Below are positions 6,782 to 14,345 of a stretch of 24,336 nucleotides of DNA, piece by piece. Position 1 is the stretch's first letter; the number at the start of each line of letters is the position of its first letter. The translations under genes were made by a program, and so were the position numbers. The stretch comes from Verrucomicrobiota bacterium (GTDB lineage: Bacteria; Verrucomicrobiota; Verrucomicrobiia; Limisphaerales; J093). Below the pieces are notes generated by a model. It searched no databases and was not told the origin of the DNA. It saw nothing but the letters and a program-made list of their open reading frames with translations. The DNA is taken from NCBI GenBank assembly GCA_029907285.1, contig JARYMD010000011.1:1-24336 (forward strand), written 5' to 3'.

Positions 6782-8251
6782 GTGCTGCAGGTGTTAGACG
6801 TGTCGAAATCATTCCCTGGCATCCGTGCGCTTGATCGGGTGCGGCTGGATGTTTCCGACGGAACGGTTCATGCGCTTGTTGGTGAGAACGGCGCGGGGAA
6901 ATCGACTCTCATGAAGATCGTTGCCGGCCTGATCCGGCCAGACGAGGGCGAGCTTCTTTTCAAGGGCCAGCGGTTCCGGCCGCGCAATCCCCACGACGCG
7001 CTGAAAGCCGGAATAGCCATGATTCCACAGGAATTGATGCCATTTAGGGAACTGACAGTGGCAGAGAACATTTTCGTTGGACATGAACCCATTCTTCGGC
7101 TCGGCTGGCTGGACAAGAAGAAGATGCAGCGTGAGGCCGCACGGTTGCTCGGTCAAGTTGGAGTGGCAATACCACCAACAGCGCGAATGAAAGACCTCAC
7201 CGTGGCGCAGATGCAGGTCGTCGAAATCGCAAAGGCCCTGGCGCACAATGCAGATTTGCTGATCATGGACGAGCCGACGTCGGCCATTTCAGAGCGCGAG
7301 GTGGAGACTTTGTTCTCAATCATTGGCGACCTGAAACGCCGCGGGGTAAGTGTCATTTATGTTTCGCACAGGCTGGACGAAATCTTTCGGATTTCAGATG
7401 CGGTAACGGTTCTGCGCGATGGACAGCACGTGGCCACCCGGCCGATCACGGATATTGATCGAAACACGCTGATAACTCTGATGGTCGGACGAGATATTGA
7501 GGAGACGGCCGGGCCTTCTGCCACAGCAACGGGCGAGGTGGCGCTTGAACTCCGCGGTTTGACCAAACGCGGCAAGTTCACTGGGGTTGATCTCACGTTG
7601 AGGCAGGGGGAAATAGTCGGTTTGGCGGGGTTGATGGGCGCAGGACGAACCGAGCTTGCGGAGGTGATATTCGGCCTGGTCCGGTCCGACGGAGGCGAGG
7701 TGCGCGTGCATGGCAGAGCAGTGAAGATCGAAAGTCCCGGGGACGCCATCGCGCATGGCATAGGAATGGTCACAGAGGACCGGCACAAGTTTGGGCTGGT
7801 GCCTGTGATGTCAGTGAAACACAACATTACGCTGGCAGACTTGCCCGGTTGGTGGATAAACCGCAGGGCTGAGAATGCGATGGCGGATGAACAACTGCGC
7901 GCCTACTCGATCAAGGTGCGGGACAGGAATCAAATTGCTGGCACGCTCAGCGGCGGAAATCAGCAGAAGGTCGTTCTCGCGAAAACGCTCCTGCCTCGGC
8001 CATCGATCCTCATTTTGGATGAGCCAACACGCGGGATTGACATCGGGTCGAAAGCCGAGATGCATGCTTTCGTTCGCAAGCTCGCCCGAGAAGGGATGGC
8101 TGTGTTGCTGATTTCATCCGAGTTGCCGGAGTTGCTGTGTTTGAGCACACGGCTGTTGGTGATGCGCCAGGGGCGAATCTCTGCAGAGCTTGATCCACGA
8201 AGTGTTACGCAGGAAACCGTCCTCAGGCATGCGATGCCGAAAGAGCGATGA
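6782..8251 (+). CDS. Sugar ABC transporter, tandem-domain ATP-binding protein (RbsA/MglA type)
   Basis: A 489-residue protein with two fused nucleotide-binding domains, the CUT2-family arrangement for monosaccharide import. Domain 1 has Walker A GENGAGKST (34-42), signature-like LTVAQMQVVEIAKAL (about 139-153) and Walker B LLIMDEPT (about 159-166). Domain 2 has the degenerate loop GLAGLMGAGRTEL (about 280-292), signature LSGGNQQK (389-396) and LILDEPTRGID (about 410-420). The family is usually about 495-500 residues. The GTG start gives MLQVLDVSKSFPGIRALDRV, a normal family N-terminus, with AAGAG spaced before it; a TTG two codons upstream is the alternative. Its stop overlaps the permease start by 4 bp, indicating translational coupling. 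Confidence 0.93.
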   Translation: MLQVLDVSKSFPGIRALDRVRLDVSDGTVHALVGENGAGKSTLMKIVAGLIRPDEGELLFKGQRFRPRNPHDALKAGIAMIPQELMPFRELTVAENIFVGHEPILRLGWLDKKKMQREAARLLGQVGVAIPPTARMKDLTVAQMQVVEIAKALAHNADLLIMDEPTSAISEREVETLFSIIGDLKRRGVSVIYVSHRLDEIFRISDAVTVLRDGQHVATRPITDIDRNTLITLMVGRDIEETAGPSATATGEVALELRGLTKRGKFTGVDLTLRQGEIVGLAGLMGAGRTELAEVIFGLVRSDGGEVRVHGRAVKIESPGDAIAHGIGMVTEDRHKFGLVPVMSVKHNITLADLPGWWINRRAENAMADEQLRAYSIKVRDRNQIAGTLSGGNQQKVVLAKTLLPRPSILILDEPTRGIDIGSKAEMHAFVRKLAREGMAVLLISSELPELLCLSTRLLVMRQGRISAELDPRSVTQETVLRHAMPKER

Positions 8252-9159
8252 AGACATGGTTGTCGCGGTTTGGTCTTGTGATTGCGTTGCTGTGCATTGG
8301 CACAGCACTTAGCATTGTCAAACCGGTGTTTCTCACTTTTCCGAATCTGCTGAACGTCGTTCGGCAGATTTCGATAAACGGGATTCTTGCCGTGGGCGTC
8401 ACATATGTTTTGTTGACAGGCGGTGTGGACCTGTCGCTCGGGTCGGTGGTTGCATTGAGCGGTGTTGTTGCTGCTGGCTTTGCGCATCCGGGGGATTGGC
8501 CGGTGATTGTGCCGGTGGCTGCGGGTGTTCTCGTCGGCGCCGCGTGTGGCGGGATAAACGGATTGGTCGTAACAAAAGGCCGTGTGGCGCCGTTCATCGT
8601 CACGCTTGGCATGATGACAGCCGCGCGTGGTGTTGCATTGGTGGTCAGCGGTGGCAAACCGGTTTCAAACCTTGGGGAGAGTTTCAGGTGGATTGGCAGC
8701 GGCGCAGTTCCGGTGATTGTTTTTCTGGCGGTGTCATGTGTTTCGTGGGTTGTATTGTCGAACCTGAGATTGGGCAGGCACCTGTATGCGGTGGGTGGCA
8801 ACGAGAACGCTGCGCGGGCGTCGGGCATCAATGTCGAAGGCGTAAAACTGTTTGCATACACGATTTGTGGGGCACTGGCGGGTTTGGGCGGGGTGGTGCT
8901 TGCGGCGCGCATCACGACCGGCCAGCCAAACGCCGGGGTTGGATACGAACTCGATGCGATAGCGGCGGTCGTGATTGGCGGCACCAGTTTGTCCGGGGGC
9001 GTTGGTGGCGTTGGAGGGACGATTCTTGGCGCGCTGCTAATGGGAGTGATCAATAACGGGCTGGATTTGCTCAACGTCTCCTCGTACTATCAGGCCATCG
9101 TGAAGGGCATAATCATCGTCGGTGCAGTCTGGCTGAACCAGCGCAAGGAGAAATCGTGA
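8248..9159 (+). CDS. Sugar ABC transporter permease (RbsC type)
   Basis: A 303-residue inner-membrane permease of the BPD_transp_2 family. Visible features: FPNLLNVVRQISINGILAVG, then TYVLLTGGVDLSLGSVVALS (the conserved GGxDLSVG loop), APFIVTLGMMTAARGVALV, YAVGGNENAARASGINV (the cytoplasmic GGNxxAARxSGI coupling motif for the ATPase), VVIGGTSLSGGVGGVGGTIL and GLDLLNVSSYYQAIVKGIII. These are in family order and the length is near the usual 320. It overlaps both neighbours by 4 bp (ATGA with the ATPase, GTGA with the binding protein), so the three form one operon. The substrate cannot be read from the permease. Confidence 0.94.
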   Translation: MKTWLSRFGLVIALLCIGTALSIVKPVFLTFPNLLNVVRQISINGILAVGVTYVLLTGGVDLSLGSVVALSGVVAAGFAHPGDWPVIVPVAAGVLVGAACGGINGLVVTKGRVAPFIVTLGMMTAARGVALVVSGGKPVSNLGESFRWIGSGAVPVIVFLAVSCVSWVVLSNLRLGRHLYAVGGNENAARASGINVEGVKLFAYTICGALAGLGGVVLAARITTGQPNAGVGYELDAIAAVVIGGTSLSGGVGGVGGTILGALLMGVINNGLDLLNVSSYYQAIVKGIIIVGAVWLNQRKEKS

Positions 9160-10070
9160 GACGGCTTTTGGAGTTCATTCTGGCGCTCGCATTGTCCGGA
9201 TGCGCACAGCACAAGTCCGATGAAGGGCGCGTGTTGATAGGGGTTTCATTGCTGAACCTTTCGAACGAATTCATCGTCATGCTGCACCGGGCGATGGAAA
9301 CCCGCGCAGCCGAGCTCAGTGTGAAGCTCATCGTTAATGACGCACAGCGAAGCGCCGACCGGCAGGTTCAGCAGGTCGAGACTTTCATCGCGCAGCGCGT
9401 GGACGCGATCATCTTGAACCCTTGCGAAGTGGAGGCCAGTTCACCCGCTGTCGAGAAGGCAATCGCCGCCGGCATTCCCATAATCAACGTCAATTCGGAA
9501 ACAAGAGCTGCGCCAACAGCTTTTGTTGGATCGCGCGATGAGGAATCGGCAAGGCTCGCGATGGAGTACATTGCCCGGCGGCTGGACGGCCGGGGCAACG
9601 TGGTCATGATGCATGGATTCATGGGGCAAGCGGCGCAGATCAAGCGCGATCGTGGCGCCAAGGATACCCTCGCAAAGTTTCCCGGATTGAAGCTCATCGC
9701 GGAACAGAGCGCCGAATGGGACCGCGCAAAGGCCATGAGCCTCATGGAAAACTGGATTCAATCGCTCGGCGCGAAGATCAATGCTGTGTTCGCTCAAAAC
9801 GATGAAATGGCCATGGGCGCGCTGCTGGCCCTTGAACAGGCAGGGCTCAAAGACAAGGTGATAGTGGTCGGCGTAGATGCCATTTCTGACGCACTTCAGG
9901 CCGTCAAAGCAGGCCGGTTGGATGCGACCGTGTTCCAAGACGCCCGCGGCCAGGGGCGCGGCGCGGTTGATTTGGCAGTCAAACTCCTCAGAAATGAACC
10001 TTTCGAAAAACAAGTTTACATCCCTTTCCAACTCGTGACCCGCGAAAACGTGGGCGATTACATGAATTAG
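9156..10070 (+). CDS. Sugar ABC transporter substrate-binding lipoprotein (RbsB type)
   Basis: A 304-residue periplasmic binding protein. It starts with GTG, supported by AAGGAG five bases upstream and by the 4-bp overlap with the permease. MRRLLEFILALALSGC ends in a lipobox with Cys16, so it is probably lipid-anchored. The mature part is Peripla_BP_4-like: IGVSLLNLSNEFIVMLHRAM, VNDAQRSADRQVQQVETFIA, VDAIILNP, GIPIINVNSE, NVVMMHGFMGQAAQIKRDRG, NAVFAQNDEMAMGALLALEQ and VVGVDAISDALQAVKAGRLD, all typical of ribose, galactose and related sugar binders. The exact sugar is unknown. A good terminator lies about 210 bp downstream. Confidence 0.93.
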   Translation: MRRLLEFILALALSGCAQHKSDEGRVLIGVSLLNLSNEFIVMLHRAMETRAAELSVKLIVNDAQRSADRQVQQVETFIAQRVDAIILNPCEVEASSPAVEKAIAAGIPIINVNSETRAAPTAFVGSRDEESARLAMEYIARRLDGRGNVVMMHGFMGQAAQIKRDRGAKDTLAKFPGLKLIAEQSAEWDRAKAMSLMENWIQSLGAKINAVFAQNDEMAMGALLALEQAGLKDKVIVVGVDAISDALQAVKAGRLDATVFQDARGQGRGAVDLAVKLLRNEPFEKQVYIPFQLVTRENVGDYMN

Positions 10071-10094
10071 CCCGCGTATTTCCCAGCCCGGCGC

Positions 10095-10133
10095 AGCCGG
10101 AACCAAAGTTGCCCAACGGGCAACGCCCCGGCT
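10095..10133 (+). other. Two-stem hairpin just after the ABC operon
   Basis: An outer stem AGCCGG/CCGGCT encloses a perfect 7-bp stem GTTGCCC-AAC-GGGCAAC. It starts 25 bp past the last stop codon and has no T-tract. It may stabilise the 3' end of the message or be part of a repeated element. Confidence 0.4.
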
Positions 10134-10280
10134 CTTGCACCCCCCGGACCTTCAACCACGCCGGGCTGGAAAATATGCCCTGCGACTCCGTCGCCGGGAA
10201 GAGCGCGCTGATCAAGCCTCAACTGCACGCGGCGCTGCCGCGGATGCAGTGGGCGTTGGCAGGCGCGAAGCGCTTGGAGT

Positions 10281-10307
10281 GCGGCAGCTTGCTGCCGCTT
10301 TGTTTTT
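10281..10307 (+). terminator. Rho-independent terminator of the sugar ABC operon
   Basis: GCGGCAGC-TT-GCTGCCGC is a perfect 8-bp arm pair immediately followed by TTTGTTTTT. It is the first T-tailed hairpin after the operon. The surrounding sequence (GGCGCGAAGCGCTTGGAGTG before the stem) resembles a spacer element I recall being frequent in Verrucomicrobia, so it may also be a mobile repeat that acts as a terminator. Confidence 0.65.
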
Positions 10308-10325
10308 ATGCCCAAACAAAGTGTC

Positions 10326-10341
10326 TGGCACTCTATTTGCA
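10326..10341 (+). promoter_or_regulatory. Sigma-54 (RpoN) promoter candidate
   Basis: TGGCAC-TCTAT-TTGCA has the exact GG-N10-GC spacing and matches the -24/-12 consensus TGGCAC-N5-TTGCW. The start point would be near 10352. No recognisable gene follows on this strand: downstream are a hairpin (GCATCC/GGATGT), AT-richer sequence and a large palindrome. It also overlaps an AGTG-TCTGG-CACT inverted repeat that has a relative at 16725-16741, so it may instead be part of a repeat. Confidence 0.45.
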
Positions 10342-10481
10342 TCCTTGTTGGATGTGCGCGGGTGGCAGGCGGCATGCATTAAAATCGGTTCATTTGACGG
10401 CGCATTCGTTTGCCAGGGGGATAATGGCCGTCGAGCAGCCACATCTTAGCGAGGCGGACAAGGCAGCAAGAGCCGCAAGTA

Positions 10482-10532
10482 CCCGTCGGGCATTATGGCA
10501 CCGCATGCCCGACGGGTTTGAGGCAGAGCCTC
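10482..10532. repeat. Compound palindrome in the spacer after the ABC operon
   Basis: A perfect 12-bp inverted repeat, CCCGTCGGGCAT/ATGCCCGACGGG with an 11-nt loop (10482-10516), is followed directly by GAGGC-AGA-GCCTC (10520-10532). The second palindrome belongs to a set with copies at 14234 and 22393. The block separates the ABC operon from the convergent ceramidase-like pseudogene and may act as a bidirectional transcription stop, although its T-tract is weak. Confidence 0.5.
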
Positions 10533-10594
10533 ACCGAGTTCCGGCTCAGACTTTTCATGTGTGCAGCGCTCAGATTGGTGATGGCGGGGTTGAT

Positions 10595-11397
10595 TCAATG
10601 CACGTCGGGTTTGGACGACTTTGCAGCCAACTGTCGCAGCATTTCTACTGCTTGATCAACCAACCGCTCGCCGGTGCCGGGTTCAGCGTAACTGTGATAG
10701 CCGGTCCAGACCTGGTATCCGCCAAGTTTGAAGGCTGTCATGTCGGGAACGTAGCCGATCCAGTCGTTGGCCAGACCAACAACATACGTGTAACGGAATG
10801 GCGACCGGTTCTTGATGTCGATGCCAAGCTGGGTAAAAAGCTCGGATGGCACGCCCACAAGGGCGATGTCGCCGATCAGCATGACCTGCAACCAAGTGGT
10901 CTTGGTTTGCCCCTGCAACGGAGCCAACTGGCGTCGCATGGACCGAAACACCTCGATAATCGGATCAGCGTGCGGCAAAAAGATTCTTCTGCTCCGTAAC
11001 CATGGACAAGCACCGTGCTTGGCGCATGGTGGGTGTGCGTGCAATGAATCAAGAGCCGGTCTCTCGCCAGACCCGGCTCGCGCTCGATCTCGCCAAGAAC
11101 CGGTTCAAGCAAGTCTTTTGTGAGCATCAGCACGTCGCAAGACACAATCGCCAGCTTCCCGAATGGGTCTTGCTCCATGACAATCGCCACAACACGCAGC
11201 GGGGCTTCCTGGCCCCGAGCCTTGCCTGCAGTAATGCCTCCGGCGATGACCATTCCATCGTCAGCCTCAAGTTCCACCGATGCGCATCCCACGCGCAACG
11301 GCTTGAGATCTGACTGGCCGACCGCATTCTGAAAACAGCCGACAGCATGGGCCAGCAACGCCGCCGCAGCCCAGTTAACAAAGCTCATGACCTGCAC
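10595..11397 (-). pseudogene. Neutral ceramidase-like gene with large internal deletion and frame change
   Basis: Two frames together look like the two ends of a neutral/alkaline non-lysosomal ceramidase-family protein. The first, from a GTG with AGGAG eight bases upstream, has a signal-like start (MSFVNWAAAALLAHAVG), RVGCASVELEADDGMVIAGG, KLAIVSCDVLMLTKDLLEPV and RLLIHCTHTHHAPSTVLVHG. It loses sense near 10980. The second, in another frame, continues PHADPIIEVFRSMRRQLAPL, VMLIGDIALVGVPSELFTQL, SPFRYTYVVGLANDWIGYVP and GYQVWTGYHSYAEPGTGERL. Family members are about 430-470 residues; only about 265 are represented, so roughly 180 residues from the middle, including most metal- and substrate-binding positions, are gone. 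It follows the repeat protein by 18 bp, suggesting a former operon. Confidence 0.75.
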
Positions 11398-11415
11398 GGT
11401 TAATTCTCCTCAAGG

Positions 11416-12061
11416 TTAGTTGTCCAGATAAATGGCGTCCAGCACGACCTTGCTCCCCAGAGGGTCAAACTGCGGCGACGACAGCGCGAAGACGACCCCG
11501 ACTGTCTGCCCAGCCCACTCCGGGACCGTCTTCAGAATCATCGTTCACCAGACCGACAGGGGGCGGTGCAAGGTCGAATGTCGCGATTACGTTTTTTGAT
11601 CCGTCGATTGTGATTTCGCAGGCATCTGTGCCCGAAGCGTCGCCTTCCCAACGCGCGAAGCGCGAGCCTGAACTCGCCGTGGCAGTTACTGTTACCACCG
11701 TGCCGCCAGGGAAGAGGGCGCTGCAGTTCTCCCCGCAGAGAATGCCATCGGGGTCCGACCTCACGACGCCGATGCCGTTGCCGAGCTTGGTGACTGTGAG
11801 CGCGAAGAGATTGCGAACGCGGTAAAAAGCCGCCTTGCCTGATGCTTCGATACAATAAGGACTGAGAGCACCGGTTACGATTTGCCAGGTTCCCTGTGGG
11901 GAATCGGACTTTTCCAGAACACCGTTCTCATTCCACCTGATCACAAATCGTCCTGCGTCACGGGCAGTCGAAATCCAATTGGTATCGGCACTTTTGGCCG
12001 TGAAGGATTCTTCGCCAAACAACGCGAGCGCGATCACAAGGCGGGTGGTCAGTGTTTTCAC
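11416..12061 (-). pseudogene. Frameshifted secreted protein with a bacterial (B-repeat-like) domain
   Basis: From a GTG start the frame gives a signal peptide (MKTLTTRLVIALALF), a fibronectin-like segment (RFVIRWNENGVLEKSDSPQG, TWQIVTGALSPYCIEA, AAFYRVRN) and one glycine-rich repeat domain (LTVTKLGNGIGVVRSDPDGI, GGTVVTVTATASSGSRFARW, ITIDGSKNVIATFDL), as often seen in secreted Verrucomicrobia proteins. After about residue 170 this frame turns to apparent nonsense and stops at 11465. The +1 frame then reads ILKTVPEWAGQTVGVVFALS, SPQFDPLGSKVVLDAIYLDN and TAA at 11416-11418, a normal-looking C-terminal beta domain. I infer a frameshift, probably with loss of sequence, near 11525-11550. A TTGACA at 12128-12133 (minus) may be part of its promoter. 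Confidence 0.62.
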
Positions 12062-12444
12062 AGGTTTTCTGATTGGCGAGGTTGAGACTCAGGCGCTTGA
12101 TCGGTACTGTTTTGGCTTGGTGGCAATTGTCAACATGAATATGGCTCTCTGTGAGGGACGGAGCGCGGATTCGGCGAGGGGAAGGCCATTGCTGGAGCGG
12201 TCGTTATCCGAATTCATCTCATGGTGTGCCGGTCAATAGATCCTGTTGCGGAAAAAATCTTTGCTGGCAGTTGCATGCCAAGTCCTCGACAATGTGCCGG
12301 CGCAAGTGGCTGGCATTGCACGAGGCGGCAAGAATGCACAAAGAAAGGCGCAAATCTGCCGGGCATCGTGATGCAGCGCGCTGGGATCATGCGAGGCGCG
12401 CGCCTTGCCTGTCGCAAGGCTCTCAGGACCAACAGGTGCAGCCA
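12062..12444. other. Intergenic spacer upstream of asnA
   Basis: No convincing gene is seen in these 383 bp. The plus frame entering asnA is open but encodes arginine- and cysteine-rich sequence without family character. The spacer holds the likely promoter regions of the divergent repeat-protein locus (TTGACA on the minus strand at 12128-12133, with only a poor -10) and of asnA, for which I could not assign a clear sigma-70 site. Confidence 0.5.
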
Positions 12445-13485
12445 ATGAATCAGGCATTGATAATACCAAAAGGTTACAAATCGATTCTCGGCGTCAAAGA
12501 AACCGAACGCGCGATCAAAAGTCTCAAGGACTTCTTCGAGTTGAATCTGGCGACCGAACTGAACCTCAGTCGCGTAACGGCGCCGCTTTTCGTCGAGGGC
12601 GGCACCGGGGTTAACGACGATCTCAACGGCGTCGAGCGTCCTGTCACCTTTCAAGTGAAGAACATGGCAGGTGTGCGCGCCGAGATAGTGCAGTCGCTCG
12701 CCAAGTGGAAACGCATGCAACTGGCTGAGCTCGGCTTCGAACCCGGGTACGGTTTGTACACGGACATGAACGCCATCCGGCCGGACGAGGTCCTGGACAA
12801 CACTCACTCTTTGTATGTTGACCAGTGGGACTGGGAGCGGGTTATCACGCCGGCGGAACGGAACGTCGAGTTCCTCAAAAAGATCGTGCGCAAGATATAC
12901 TCAATTCTGAAACGCACTGAACACTATGTCTATGAACGATACCCCGCAATACGACCTGAGTTGCCGGAGGAAATCGTATTCGTTCATGCGGAGGATCTGC
13001 GGGCGCAATACCCGCGGTTGAGGCCCAGAGAACGCGAACAACGTTTGCTTCGGAAGTGCGGTGCGGCTTTCATAATTGGCATCGGGGGTGAGCTTGCTGA
13101 CGGCACCATTCACGACGGGCGAGCGCCGGATTACGACGACTGGTCAACCCCGGGCATGGACGGACGCCCCGGCTTGAACGGTGACATATTCGTGTGGAAC
13201 CCGGTGCTAAAAACCGCCTTTGAATTGTCGTCGATGGGAATTCGCGTGGACAAGGAAGCGATGCTGCGCCAATTGAAAATCCGCGGGTGCGAGGACCGGA
13301 CGAAACTGCTTTGGCATCGCAAGTTGCTCAACGACGAAATGCCATTGTCGATCGGCGGTGGCATTGGACAGTCGCGGCTTTGCATGTATTTTCTGCGCAA
13401 GGCGCACATAGGAGAAATCCAAGCAAGCCTTTGGCCCGAAGAGATGCGCGCGATGTGCCGCAAACACAACGTCTGGCTTTTGTAA
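12445..13485 (+). CDS. asnA: Aspartate--ammonia ligase (asparagine synthetase A)
   Basis: A 346-residue enzyme making asparagine from aspartate, ammonia and ATP; it has a class II aminoacyl-tRNA-synthetase-like fold. Diagnostic motifs appear in order: LSRVTAPLFVEGGTGVNDDL, VVQSLAKWKR equivalent (IVQSLAKWKRMQL), LYTDMNAIRPDE, SLYVDQWDWERVI, FIIGIGGELADG, RAPDYDDWSTPG, GLNGDIFVWNPVL, FELSSMGIRVD and GGGIGQSRLCMYFL. It is slightly longer than the 330-residue E. coli enzyme. The ATG was chosen because MNQALIIPKGYKSILGVKET fits the family start, with AGGTG seven bases upstream. It appears monocistronic and converges on ssrA. Confidence 0.96.
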   Translation: MNQALIIPKGYKSILGVKETERAIKSLKDFFELNLATELNLSRVTAPLFVEGGTGVNDDLNGVERPVTFQVKNMAGVRAEIVQSLAKWKRMQLAELGFEPGYGLYTDMNAIRPDEVLDNTHSLYVDQWDWERVITPAERNVEFLKKIVRKIYSILKRTEHYVYERYPAIRPELPEEIVFVHAEDLRAQYPRLRPREREQRLLRKCGAAFIIGIGGELADGTIHDGRAPDYDDWSTPGMDGRPGLNGDIFVWNPVLKTAFELSSMGIRVDKEAMLRQLKIRGCEDRTKLLWHRKLLNDEMPLSIGGGIGQSRLCMYFLRKAHIGEIQASLWPEEMRAMCRKHNVWLL

Positions 13486-13524
13486 CTTTCATGATAGCCT
13501 GTGCGGCACAGCCAAATGGATAGG

Positions 13525-13553
13525 ATCGGTCCTCGACCGGCTGTGGGACCGGT
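13525..13553. other. Hairpin between the convergent asnA and ssrA genes
   Basis: ATCGGTCC pairs with GGACCGGT (eight pairs, one G-T) around a 13-nt loop, 40 bp after asnA and about 60 bp after the 3' end of ssrA. There is no T-tract on either side, so it is only a weak terminator candidate for either gene. Confidence 0.3.
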
Positions 13554-13614
13554 GAGAGTCAACAGGGCTGAAATGAATCCTGAGACGCCAGACTCGATTC
13601 AAGTGGATTGAAAT

Positions 13615-13966
13615 TGGTGGAGGCGGCGGGAATCGAACCCGCGTCCCTGACAGAATAACCGGCTGCGACTACATGCTTAGTCGGACAAGAGTATTCGACC
13701 GGCGGTACCGGTCCGACGCGAGCCGCCAAGTCTATTTCGCTGTTTTACTCTCGATCGGCTGCGCAGCAAACGCCACAACCGACCCAACCTGCTGCTTTCG
13801 TTCAGCCACCCCAGCAGGTGTCAGGCGGTGAACGTCACGGCATTAGGCCGCGAGTGCCAATTCTTCGTTGGCTGTTTTGGTTCGATCCGATGATTAACGA
13901 GGCCAACGGATCATCCTCGGCATGCCGCCACCGGCGCATCCAACAGGTCGAAACCAGTGCGCCCCC
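13615..13966 (-). ncRNA. ssrA: Transfer-messenger RNA (tmRNA)
   Basis: The minus strand begins GGGGGCGCACTGGTTTCGAC, the standard tmRNA 5' end, and finishes with GGGTTCGATTCCCGCC and GCCTCCACCA. The ends pair as a seven-bp acceptor stem (GGGGGCG with CGCCTCC, one G-T), the T-loop is GTTCGATTC, and CCA is encoded. The internal tag frame is GCC AAC GAA GAA TTG GCA CTC GCG GCC TAA (13872-13843), giving ANEELALAA, a nine-residue degradation tag with the usual LAA end. Length is 352 nt, normal for a one-piece tmRNA. It rescues stalled ribosomes and marks the incomplete protein for proteolysis. Confidence 0.97.
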
Positions 13967-13984
13967 ATGTCAAGCGGTGTGCAT

Positions 13985-14014
13985 ATAAAATGCCACGTTT
14001 TCGTCCGCGGTCAA
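13985..14014 (-). promoter_or_regulatory. Candidate ssrA promoter
   Basis: On the minus strand TTGACC and TTTTAT are separated by 18 bp, about 20 bp before the mature tmRNA 5' end, leaving a short leader for RNase P removal. The nearby TATATG (three bases further) could be the alternative -10. Confidence 0.4.
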
Positions 14015-14233
14015 GGCTCCGGAAACAGTCGCAATACCCAAAAACAACCTTGCTCCGCATGCATTCCGGCGCGCAGTCAACGCCCTGCCCTTCTGTATGC
14101 ACGGTTTCATGGAACGTATGACTTGTGTTCCGCCGCGAGCCGAACTGCGCGCCTTGTTTCCTGCGCCCTTGCAGATGCAAGAGACAAAACCGTTCTGCAG
14201 CCGCAGGAATGACTTGATCATGTTCTTCGGCCT

Positions 14234-14252
14234 GAGGCGCAGCCTCGCTGAC
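14234..14252. repeat. Dispersed palindrome GAGGC-N3-GCCTC, copy 2
   Basis: GAGGC-GCA-GCCTC followed by GCTGAC. The reverse complement of the copy at 22387-22405 reads GAGGC-GGA-GCCTC-GCTGAC, so the match extends beyond the palindrome. It lies in the 379-bp spacer between ssrA and the two-domain DUF1080 gene, where I see no coding sequence. Confidence 0.45.
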
Positions 14253-14345
14253 AGAATATCCGCACAGCTTGACATGCCGGCGGGCTTTAACGAATCTGGC
14301 AGTGCGTTCCGTCCATCAGGGCAGGCGCAGGAGTCGAGGTTTTGC

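Noticed and set aside
10109..10999. Long open plus-strand frame across the spacer and antisense to the ceramidase-like locus, with AGGGGG before an ATG at 10424.
   Set aside because: It crosses the terminator, the sigma-54-like element and two palindromes, has no recognisable domain, and its second half is antisense to sequence with clear family motifs.
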